Below, in pieces: positions 8,691 to 16,424 of a stretch of 64,000 bases of DNA. Both the position numbers and the translations under genes were made by a program. The notes below the pieces were generated by a model. The model was not told the origin of the DNA. It ran no database searches and saw only the letters and a list, made by a program, of their open reading frames with translations. The stretch lies in NCBI GenBank assembly GCA_035999765.1, contig CP108521.1:11036001-11100000 (forward strand), given 5' to 3'. The stretch is from Streptomyces sp. NBC_01231 (GTDB lineage: Bacteria; Actinomycetota; Actinomycetes; Streptomycetales; Streptomycetaceae). The first letter of the stretch is position 1. Each line of letters opens with the position of its first letter.

Positions 8691-10597
8691 CAGGCGCCCG
8701 CCGGCCGGGACACGGTGGGGACATCGATCAGACTCTGACCGCTGTAGGAGGGGCTGGCGGCCAGCTCCAGGAGGGCCAGCGTCATGGAGATCACCGGCGG
8801 GTGGGGTGCGTTGGGCTCGGCGTAGAGGGCTTCCAGGAACTGTTCGTGCAGGCCCTGTTTGTGGATCACCTTGCACAGGTTGGTCACTGCGGCCTCGGTG
8901 AGCAGGCCGCCCATGGGGTCGGGGATACCGTACTCGGTGAGCGTGGCGCTGGCGTCGGCGAGGGCCTGCAGCGGTAGGCCGTCGGCCATGGCCTGCTCGA
9001 TGGCACCGGGCGGCAGCCGGACCACCGCATCGCAGGCGGCCTGGACCTTGGCGAGTTCGTCGCTGGTCTGGGCGTTGTCCTTATCACGGTCGATCACCGC
9101 CAGGACGCGGAAGCCCAGTTGGCGTGCCAGGTTCGCGACGCGGGGAATCTGGCTGATACCCCCCTCGCCTCCGGTGCCGGAGGCGACCAGGCGCACTCCG
9201 TGGGCGGACAGGGGGAGGATGGAGGGGGGTCTGCGGCGATCGACCATGCTCAGCACGGCCACGTCGTGCGGGCCCTCGGTGATGGCGACCGTGGGGGCAG
9301 TCAGCGCAGCCAGCAGCTGGGTGTGCCACTGCCGCATCGCGACCAGCGCTTTGCGGTCCATGATCCTGGTCAGCTGATGGTGGGAACGGACGCCGCCGTG
9401 CCGCACCAGCCGGATGACCTCGGTGGGCTCGAAGGCCCGGGCGGCCTCCGGCCGCCGGGTGGACAGCCACACCTGCCCGGAACGGGCGCGCAGCAGGGCC
9501 GCCAGATGCTCGGTGGCCGGAGCATCCAACTGGTCACCGAAGTCGTCGGCCAGCACCACGGCTCCGGGCACGGTGGCCAGCAGCATCGCCTCGGCCATCG
9601 ACAACACCGCGCTGACCGTGCTGCCGTGCTGGGCCAGCCCGAGCATGCCACCTGCGTCCAGATGCAGCGCCGCGCGCAGGGTCCGCAGCAGCGCGGCCAC
9701 CGACCCGTCCTCGGCACGGAAGCCGACCTGCTCCGCGGTGACCGGAGCATCGCCGATCCGTTCCCCTGTCCCGCCGACCGCGAGCACCGCGTCGACGGCC
9801 TCGGCCACGGCCGGGTCGGCCGACAGCGCTGACACGGCCTCCGCGACAGCCTGGGCCAGCGCATCAAACGCCGCAGCACCGGCCTTCGCGTCCCGCTCGT
9901 CGAGGATGCGCCGCAAACCGGCACCGGCACGCAACTGCAGGGGCTGGCCGGCATCGAGCGTGACCACCGGCAGCATCCGCCGGGTGGCGGCCGGAACCCG
10001 GGAGTACTGGCCGAGCGCCGGGTTGCTGCGCGCCGGGAAGTACACCACCGACTCCAGCGTCTCGGCTTCCTCGTCATAGCTCAGGCGATAGGCCAGCCGC
10101 GCGCACAGCGGAGCATCCGCAGACGCATCAGGATCCTCACTCGCGCACCCGGAGTCCTCCAGCGGCTCCAGGACCCCATCGAGCAACTGCTGCACATCGG
10201 GATCGAAATCGGTCAGCGTCACCTCGACCTGGGCCGCCTCCACCCGCTGCAGCACAGCAGGGGAATCCTGCTGTGTGGTGCCGGTCTCGCGGGACGCGTC
10301 CTCTCCTGCCACACCCTCCCTGCCGACAACATCGGCGGTCGGCGCTTCCACAACTGCTTCTACCGGCCCCTCGGCCACGTCACCGCCCGCAGCGCCATCA
10401 AGGATGACCGGCCGCTGATGCAGATCGGACAGCGCGGCACCACGCGAGGCATCCGGATCAAGGACCCGGGCAAGGGCGGTGATCAGATCGGTGCGCCCTG
10501 CACGAGGGACCCCCGCCACCAACACATGGCTGCCGGGACGCACATCCAGGTGTCCCCAACCTCTGAAGCCTTCAATCAGCACTCGTGTCACTCGCAC
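8690..10597 (-). CDS. gajA: Gabija-like OLD-family ATPase-TOPRIM nuclease (GajA-like)
   Basis: 635 aa from a GTG at 10597 with AAGGA 7 nt upstream. The N-terminus opens as an ABC/SMC-type ATPase (VLIEGFRGWGHLDVRPGS) and reaches a Walker A at residues 29-36 that reads GVPRAGRT: Arg35 stands where Lys is expected. A long insertion rich in acidic and Ala residues (about 55-330) precedes an ATPase second half (VLADDFGDQLDAPA as a Walker B-like stretch, then STRRPEA). The C-terminal TOPRIM is clear: Glu in AITEGPHD and the acidic pair in VLAVIDRDKD. In Gabija, ATP holds the TOPRIM nuclease inactive, so a changed Walker A could alter the nucleotide switch. It is coupled by one base to the downstream helicase. 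Confidence 0.82.
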   Translation of the reverse strand: MRVTRVLIEGFRGWGHLDVRPGSHVLVAGVPRAGRTDLITALARVLDPDASRGAALSDLHQRPVILDGAAGGDVAEGPVEAVVEAPTADVVGREGVAGEDASRETGTTQQDSPAVLQRVEAAQVEVTLTDFDPDVQQLLDGVLEPLEDSGCASEDPDASADAPLCARLAYRLSYDEEAETLESVVYFPARSNPALGQYSRVPAATRRMLPVVTLDAGQPLQLRAGAGLRRILDERDAKAGAAAFDALAQAVAEAVSALSADPAVAEAVDAVLAVGGTGERIGDAPVTAEQVGFRAEDGSVAALLRTLRAALHLDAGGMLGLAQHGSTVSAVLSMAEAMLLATVPGAVVLADDFGDQLDAPATEHLAALLRARSGQVWLSTRRPEAARAFEPTEVIRLVRHGGVRSHHQLTRIMDRKALVAMRQWHTQLLAALTAPTVAITEGPHDVAVLSMVDRRRPPSILPLSAHGVRLVASGTGGEGGISQIPRVANLARQLGFRVLAVIDRDKDNAQTSDELAKVQAACDAVVRLPPGAIEQAMADGLPLQALADASATLTEYGIPDPMGGLLTEAAVTNLCKVIHKQGLHEQFLEALYAEPNAPHPPVISMTLALLELAASPSYSGQSLIDVPTVSRPAGA

Positions 10598-10765
10598 CTT
10601 GTCATCCTTAACACAGGCGCCGGACCGCAGCCGAATCCACCGACCGCGGATCCGAGTGCGCGGCCGCCCCTGCCCGGCGGGTGACGGCACCCGACCCACG
10701 CGCACGCCGGGCCGGCCGTCAGCCCGACGTGGCCAGCACTCCAGTCAACGCCGCCAGGGTGCTGC

Positions 10766-12802
10766 TCAGGTGCGGTCGAAGGCGTTGCTGTCCACTGCGG
10801 TGATGGACAGGATGTTCACCGGACGACAGGAGCCGGCACGACCGAGCTGGTCCACGAGGTAGTCCTTGCGGCGGGCCAGCTCCCGCATGACGCTGAGCGC
10901 GTCGGTTCCCTGCTGGCCGCGCTGCTCTTGAGTCTGGTGCCAGTTGCCGAGGAATTCCAGGGCCGTGTCCACGACGCTGCGTGCGGCGTGTGCGGTGAGG
11001 TTGTCGGCGGTGCCGGTGAACTGACCGCTGTGGAAGGCCAGGTTCCGGGTGGCGTAGAGCCAGGCCAGGAGACTGTGGAAGACCCCTTCCTGATCATTGA
11101 GCCAGGCTGCCAGAGCGCTGGGAGCGGCCAGGCGGGCGCGCCAGAGCGCAAGGCTGTCGGCCGCCAGGCCGCCGGCCAGGACTGCGAACCTCGTTGCCGC
11201 CTCGTGTGCGGCGGCAAGAGCGGGGTCGGCGTTCGGCTCCAGCGGCAGGAGCAGGTCCTGCCAGGCGTGGAGGTTGAGCAGCCGGCTGGTGAGCTGCAGC
11301 GGCTGAGCCGTCAGGTCACCGCTGAGCAGGTATTGCTGGAGGTCTTTGACCAGGGGCAGGATCTGTGCCTCCAACTGGGATGAGTCTTGCGCGCGTTGCC
11401 GCGTGAGGGCGCGCTGCTGTTCGGCCCGCAGTTGCAGCTCCGCAAAGCGGACCTGTACCGCCGGGCTCGTGAGCCCACTCGTGCGTTGAACCGCCCGTTC
11501 TGCGATGCGCAGGGCCCGCTCTGCTTCGGCGAGTTCCCACCGCGCGTGCTTGAGGCGGGCCAGCGCTGATTCGGTCAGCAGGTGATAGAGACTGACCACC
11601 TGTTGCCGCAGCGTGTGCAGTGCGCAGGCCTTGGCAAGGACGCCCAGTTCCGTGCTCTCCAGACCCAGCGAGTCGATCGCGCTCCAGGCCAGTGCGGCAC
11701 TGGTCATGGGGGCATCTGCCTGGGCCGCCAGATGAGCACTGCGCAGAGCCGGACGCAGAGCGGGCGGCCAGTGGGACGTCAGGGGTCGGGCGCTCTTGAC
11801 CGAAGCGACCAGCGGATCGCCGGTGTACCGTACGCCGTCCTTGTCCGTCACCAGCGATCGTGAGCCGAGGGAGAAGTCGACAAGCCGTTGGGCTGCGGCG
11901 TACTGGTCGAGTGCCTCGCTGATCTGGCGGCGGCCATGGCGCAAGGCAGTAGCGGCATCGGCCGCAGATACCCCGATTTCCACCACGGTGCCTGGGCGCC
12001 GGGCCTGGTTGGCCAGGGCCACTGTGTCCCGCGCGCTCTGTACTCCGCCTCCGCCTGCGGGCTCACGGCCGTCTCGGTAGGGAACGGACCCGGCCACGGG
12101 CCACTGTCGGGCCGTGGGCAGCAGAAGCTCCAGGTGGTCCAACTGCCGTGTCCCTTCAACGAGCACAGCTACCCGGTAATCGCGCGGGGTCGGCCACAAA
12201 AGCGCAGACAGCGCAGCCGCACTCGGGTTTCCGCGCGACAGCAGTCTGTACAACTCCTCTTGCAGCATCCGGCCGTCACGGTCGGCAAGGGCCACTGCCA
12301 CGGCCAGTTCAGCCCGGGCTTGGGCCAGCACCCCCGCCGACAGCGGCGCTCCCTCCCACAGCGGCGTCACCCAGCCTCGCACCGCACTCTCCAAACTGCG
12401 CGCGTGTGCTTGCAACTGCTGTACCCACGCCTGCTTCGTCTGCACGGTGGTGTGCCGGTCCAAGCGGCGCTCGGCATCCTGCAACACCGCACGGGCGGCC
12501 GCGAGGCTAGCGGCACCGCCGACAGCGAAGGCGGCTTGGGCGGCCGCGATACCGGCCAAGGAGGTCTTGAGCAGCGTACGGGTCAACGACAGTCTCGGCT
12601 GGCCCACAGCGTTCCCAGCGAGGCCCTCCATCGCCCGGATGACTGCGAGGAAAGCGCTGTTTGCGGCGGAGACATGATCGCTCAAGTAGGCGCCGTGCCC
12701 CAGAGCTCGCAACAGTCCTTCCAGCAGACTGCGTTGCTGCTGGGTCAGCCCCGCCCCTTTGAACGCATGTACCGAATGAGGATCCCACACCGTGTAGCGC
12801 AC
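10766..12802 (-). CDS. Large alpha-helical protein with C-terminal HEPN-like RNAMFH-type Rx4H motif
   Basis: 678 aa from a GTG with no convincing ribosome site; the start is uncertain by a few codons. The protein is almost entirely helical and rich in Ala, Leu, Gln and Arg, with coiled-coil-like stretches around residues 110-160 and 430-500. No P-loop or membrane segment is seen. Near the C-terminus the segment YATRNLAFHSG (R586 to H591) gives R-N-x3-H, followed by a helix; this is the RNase signature of HEPN domains. It lies upstream of gajA on the same strand with a 168-nt gap, so it may be part of the same defence operon, perhaps as an RNase effector or an unrelated cargo gene. The family is not recognised; the HEPN idea rests on one motif. 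Confidence 0.6.
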   Translation of the reverse strand: MRYTVWDPHSVHAFKGAGLTQQQRSLLEGLLRALGHGAYLSDHVSAANSAFLAVIRAMEGLAGNAVGQPRLSLTRTLLKTSLAGIAAAQAAFAVGGAASLAAARAVLQDAERRLDRHTTVQTKQAWVQQLQAHARSLESAVRGWVTPLWEGAPLSAGVLAQARAELAVAVALADRDGRMLQEELYRLLSRGNPSAAALSALLWPTPRDYRVAVLVEGTRQLDHLELLLPTARQWPVAGSVPYRDGREPAGGGGVQSARDTVALANQARRPGTVVEIGVSAADAATALRHGRRQISEALDQYAAAQRLVDFSLGSRSLVTDKDGVRYTGDPLVASVKSARPLTSHWPPALRPALRSAHLAAQADAPMTSAALAWSAIDSLGLESTELGVLAKACALHTLRQQVVSLYHLLTESALARLKHARWELAEAERALRIAERAVQRTSGLTSPAVQVRFAELQLRAEQQRALTRQRAQDSSQLEAQILPLVKDLQQYLLSGDLTAQPLQLTSRLLNLHAWQDLLLPLEPNADPALAAAHEAATRFAVLAGGLAADSLALWRARLAAPSALAAWLNDQEGVFHSLLAWLYATRNLAFHSGQFTGTADNLTAHAARSVVDTALEFLGNWHQTQEQRGQQGTDALSVMRELARRKDYLVDQLGRAGSCRPVNILSITAVDSNAFDRT

Positions 12803-12991
12803 CCGCGCACACTACTGACCTGCTGAGCAGCCGTCACCCCTGACTCAGACGGCACCTTCCGGCTCGCGGCAGCGCCTCAGCGTCGCCGCACCCCCGTCCA
12901 GGCCAGTCCGTCTCGTCGCGCGAACCTCGGGGCCTGTGGAGGCCGTTCATCGCAGAAGTCATCGACGCCGCCCCGGCCCCGGCCGCAGGTA

Positions 12992-14221
12992 TCACCCTTC
13001 GGACACCTGGGCGCGTTGCTCGTCCAGGTCGAAGCCCAGCCGCTCGGCTTCGACCATGACGTCCGTCCACAATGCCAGCGGCGTCAGCAGCACCCATGGC
13101 CCGCCACGCGTGGGGTCGTCGAGCAGCACGGTTTCGGTGTAGCCGTCGCTCCAGTCCTCTCCGCGGGCCGCTCCGTTGCTCCAGCCGCGTTCTGAAAACC
13201 ACAGCCGCTTGATGGCCCTTTCCAGCAGTCGTGCGTGCAACCCGACCGCGAAGGGTCGGGTGTAGGCGACCTCCCAGCCGTTGCGCATGTGGACCTTCAG
13301 TCGGGTGTTGCGTGCGGAGTCTTCGCAGATGCCGATCTTCGCCATGGCCGAGTCCGAGGCCCGTTGCACCAGGTAGACGAGCGCTGGTTCGGTGTCCTTG
13401 AATCCGGTGAGCTTGCAGCTGCGGGAGTTGCAGGCTCCCTGGCCGCGGTAGAGGTTTCCCAGGCAGGAGTTGACCGGGCTTGAGCAGTCCATGCAGGTGC
13501 CTGCCCAGGGGGTGTTGGTGCTCTCGAAGGCGTCCGGGTTGTGCGGGCGGAACCGGTAGGACAGGGCCCGGCCCCACGCCTGCTCCTTGGACAGCGGGGT
13601 GTTCGGGGCACAGTAGATGCAGGCTCCCTGGCCCCGCATTACGTCGTGCAGCCGCGGCTTCACCACGCGACGGCAGCGCTGGCAGATCCCCGGCCACGGC
13701 TCGTCGACCCGTTCATAGGCGGTCGTGGGCTCTACCAGGCCCTGGTCGCGCATGATGGCCACGGCCACATCCGGATCGATCGCCCGCTGGGCACAGTACT
13801 TGCAGGCCATGGCGCCCCGGCGGACCGCTTTGATCAAGACCTTGATCGGTTTGCCCTGGCGCGGGCACCCCTCGTTGAGGCAGATGCTCTCCACGCGCGT
13901 TCTGTTGTTGGTGTACGGCTCGAGCAGCTTGATGTTGGCCTGGGCGATCGTCTTCGCCAACTCCGCCTCGTCCAGCCGGTACTTCTCCGCCCGCGCCCGG
14001 TCGGCGCAGTCACGGCAACCGCGCGGGGCGTCGCCGTGTTTCCTCGCTGCCGAGGCGATGCTGTCGTACGTCGGGGCGATGTCTGCCTCGCACCTCTCAC
14101 AGATAGAGGGCCACTCTGCCTTCACGGTGGTGAAGGCGGTCTTCGGCTTGCAGCCGTTACGCAGCATCAACTGCCGCGCCTCTTCCGGATCGACCGGTCG
14201 TCCCGACACCAATGTGACCAC
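12992..14221 (-). CDS. Multi-zinc-ribbon protein with T5orf172/GIY-YIG-like C-terminal domain
   Basis: About 409 aa from a GTG at 14221 (AAGG about 10 nt before); the open frame continues upstream but overlaps a divergent gene. The N-terminal 270 residues hold four paired-cysteine ribbons of one repeated type: CERC...CRDC, CLNEGC...CKYC, CQRC...CIYC and CMDC...CNSRSC. Each is preceded by a W-x-G/S-I-C-like turn and followed by a helix. The C-terminal part reads VYLVQ, then AKIGIC 10 residues later, an Arg in the next helix and LLERAIKRLWF. That pattern (Y-x-V, K-I-G, R, E) fits T5orf172-type GIY-YIG domains. Such ribbon arrays are found in phage-derived endonucleases that read DNA. It may be a DNA-binding nuclease associated with the Gabija genes just downstream. 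Confidence 0.65.
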   Translation of the reverse strand: MVTLVSGRPVDPEEARQLMLRNGCKPKTAFTTVKAEWPSICERCEADIAPTYDSIASAARKHGDAPRGCRDCADRARAEKYRLDEAELAKTIAQANIKLLEPYTNNRTRVESICLNEGCPRQGKPIKVLIKAVRRGAMACKYCAQRAIDPDVAVAIMRDQGLVEPTTAYERVDEPWPGICQRCRRVVKPRLHDVMRGQGACIYCAPNTPLSKEQAWGRALSYRFRPHNPDAFESTNTPWAGTCMDCSSPVNSCLGNLYRGQGACNSRSCKLTGFKDTEPALVYLVQRASDSAMAKIGICEDSARNTRLKVHMRNGWEVAYTRPFAVGLHARLLERAIKRLWFSERGWSNGAARGEDWSDGYTETVLLDDPTRGGPWVLLTPLALWTDVMVEAERLGFDLDEQRAQVSEG

Positions 14222-14339
14222 CCCGTGTGCGCCTTGTAACAGTCGCAGTGACTGTATGCGCCGGCACCGACATCCCGTCCCGAGGTCGATTACCTCGGCC
14301 GGATGCCTCATGAAAGGGGCAGGCCCCAGAGCAGACGCC

Positions 14340-14777
14340 ATGTACCGCATGGCGAAGCGGATGGCCTGGAGGCGTTTCCCGCTCGAACCTAAGGAGACGC
14401 CTGCCGACCCGTCGGAGACTGAAGAAGCAGCCGAGGATCTGACTGATGAGTTGGTCGACCTGCTTCTCCTGGAGGAGGATCTTGCCCAGCTGCCGGAGAA
14501 GACACGGCAGTACCTGTACGAGCACAAGGCGCTCGGCAGGACGGCTGACGAGGTGGCGGCTTCCTACGGCGTGTGCAAGAGCACGGTGCCCGAGAGCGCC
14601 AGGCGTGGCCTTGCCGCGCTCCGCCCGGCCTTCGACTATCTCCGTTACCTCGCGGCCATCGCGGAGCTGGTTCGTTCGATCATCCACTGGTTGAACTTAG
14701 TTTCTGGCGTGCAGCCTCCGGGCCGGGGGCTCGGTTGCCCGCTGGAGTCGCCGATGCGGTCACAGCCGCGCCAGTAG
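14340..14777 (+). CDS. Small sigma-70 region 4-like protein
   Basis: 145 aa from the ATG at 14340; another in-frame ATG at 14310 is possible and neither has a strong ribosome site. The middle holds an acidic segment (DLTDELVDLLLLEEDLAQL) followed by a sigma-region-4-like helix-turn-helix: LPEKTRQYLYEHKALGRTADEVAASYGVCKSTV. The rest is basic with a hydrophobic helix (FDYLRYLAAIAELVRSII). It starts about 120 bp from the divergent zinc-ribbon gene, so it could regulate that gene. It is shorter than a true sigma factor and has no region 2. The last 30 residues may not be structured. Confidence 0.5.
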   Translation: MYRMAKRMAWRRFPLEPKETPADPSETEEAAEDLTDELVDLLLLEEDLAQLPEKTRQYLYEHKALGRTADEVAASYGVCKSTVPESARRGLAALRPAFDYLRYLAAIAELVRSIIHWLNLVSGVQPPGRGLGCPLESPMRSQPRQ

Positions 14778-15252
14778 GGGGTGAGCGGGATCAGGTCTTG
14801 CTTCCAGGCCTCGACCCCTGGTGGTTGGCGCTGCGGTCAATCACCTGCACTCCGGCTCCGTCCAGCCGACTTGTTGTTCGCAGGCAGCCTGTCGCTTACT
14901 TCGGGCCCGGGCGCATCCTGCGGGGCAGGCAGGCTTTATGGCATACCGGTGCGCGCAGTTCGCGGCCATGGTCCCTCGCGCGGGTCGACGGCTGCCGCCT
15001 CGCTCTGCACACCTGAGGAAGAAGCGAACGAGGAAAACTCAGGGCTGAGGTCCACTCTTGCGCCATCCGTGCAGCGTACGCAGCAGGTAGGACAACCGAT
15101 TCAGAAAAGGCGGCTCAACCGGGGGAACTGCCGCCGCGCCCAGGCCCTGCGGTCGCCCGTAAGGGGCACGCCGCCGTCACCACCGAACCGGTCCCCGCAT
15201 TCGATCCGCAGCTGCCTGCGGTCGAGGTTACGAGCGCTGTGTGGGCGTGACG
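14778..15252. other. Intergenic stretch without a supported gene
   Basis: 475 bp between a rightward and a leftward gene. The open frames here have poor codon bias and no ribosome sites. I see no clear terminator hairpin, repeat or RNA gene. Confidence 0.6.
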
Positions 15253-15663
15253 CTACGGCTGTCTTCCGGCTCCTGGCCGGGGTTGTCGCGTTGAGCTGTA
15301 CTGATCGGCGTGTTGAGGCGGTCGGCTCCAGTCGAGGACGTGGAGGCCTGTGGTGAGGATGAGGCTGGCGTCCAGACGCAGGAGTTGGACGGGGGAGTGT
15401 TTGTGGCGTTGCAGCCATGCATGGCGGCGTCCCTTTTCTGCCGGGCTCAGCTCGTGCCAGTGGTCGTAGTGGACGCCTGGCGGACCGCTGGGGTTCTCAC
15501 GGGTCCAGGCACGTACGAGTTCAGTTTCGTCTGGCGCGGTGTGCAGGGTGATCAGGGCCCATGCGGTGTCGTAGGGAAGTGTTGGCCCGTGCCGGTTCAT
15601 GAGCAGTTGGGTGCGAAGCTGCCGTAAGGGCGCCAAGAGCCATCGTGCGGTGCGAAGGTTCAT
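15253..15663 (-). CDS. Unknown 136-aa protein, last gene of the cyclase-STAND operon
   Basis: The ATG at 15663 overlaps the upstream stop as ATGA, which fixes the start. The protein is soluble, with no membrane segment and a basic N-terminus (RTARWLLAPLRQLRTQLL). A W/H-rich centre (HYDHWHELSPAEKGRRHAWLQRH in two parts) is followed by a hydrophobic LLRLDASLILTTGLHVLDW and a basic unstructured tail. I do not recognise a family. Its position, coupled to the gene after the STAND protein, suggests a role in the same system, perhaps as a regulator or accessory. Confidence 0.6.
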   Translation of the reverse strand: MNLRTARWLLAPLRQLRTQLLMNRHGPTLPYDTAWALITLHTAPDETELVRAWTRENPSGPPGVHYDHWHELSPAEKGRRHAWLQRHKHSPVQLLRLDASLILTTGLHVLDWSRPPQHADQYSSTRQPRPGAGRQP

Positions 15664-16424
15664 GCGGTGGCGCTCCTGGTCTCGGGTGGGCTGTGGAAGT
15701 GGGCGGCGCTGTTCTTGAGCTCGTGGTGCCCCAGCGCGTGGAGGGTCTGGATCAAGGCGGTGAGAAAGACCTCGCGTTGTTGCGGTGTGTGCAGGTCGGT
15801 GACGAGCTGGTCGGCGAAGCGCCGGATGTCGCTGCGGATGCCGTCGTCTTCGGCTTCGTGCGGCGACGGCAGGCCCTGCAGCACGGTGGCCAGGCTTCCG
15901 AGGTCGTTGAAGCGGTCGGGGAACTGAGCGATCCACCACACTCGGCGTAGGTTCGGGTCGGCGAGTATGTGCTGTAGGTGGGCGAGACGGTGCAGTTCCT
16001 CCTCGTGAGCGAGGTCCGCCGCCTGCTGCCGGCGGGCGTGGTCTTCGGCCAGGCCGCGGTCGCGGACCGGGACGTTCAGATGCACCCCGCCGATGGCCTC
16101 CAGCCCAGGGAAGGGGCAACTCCATTTCCCCAGAGCACTGTTGGCGGCATCCTGGGCGGCTGCGAGATTTAGTACAGAGTGCCGTCGCAGGACGCGTGCG
16201 GCCTGTTGGCGCAGATGGTCGCGCGCCACGGCTTCTAGGTCGTGGTGATCCGGCGGGTCGGTGTGTGTCCAGCGCCAGGCACCGTCGATACGGACCGCGA
16301 ACAGCACGCTGGCGAGATGGCTGCTCATCCGCTCGTCGCTAAGGAGGAGCGGATAAGCCGGTCCGACGTTGGCCGCGAAGGTGGAATGCTGGGCGGCTCT
16401 ACGACGCCATGGCAGGAGGCTCAC
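15660..16424 (-). CDS. Unknown 254-aa protein coupled to the STAND gene
   Basis: Begins with GTG overlapping the stop of the STAND gene (GTGA) and ends in an ATGA overlap with the next gene. The first half shows a strand-rich part (VLFAVRIDGAWRWTHTDPPD) and a GIHLNV-like strand. The second half is helical and charged, with an HEEELHRLAHLQHI helix. No known catalytic motif, membrane segment or signal peptide is visible. In two-part bacterial conflict systems, STAND proteins are often followed by small partners of unknown fold; this is likely one. It may be a sensor or regulator, but nothing in the sequence proves it. Confidence 0.6.
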   Translation of the reverse strand: MSLLPWRRRAAQHSTFAANVGPAYPLLLSDERMSSHLASVLFAVRIDGAWRWTHTDPPDHHDLEAVARDHLRQQAARVLRRHSVLNLAAAQDAANSALGKWSCPFPGLEAIGGVHLNVPVRDRGLAEDHARRQQAADLAHEEELHRLAHLQHILADPNLRRVWWIAQFPDRFNDLGSLATVLQGLPSPHEAEDDGIRSDIRRFADQLVTDLHTPQQREVFLTALIQTLHALGHHELKNSAAHFHSPPETRSATA

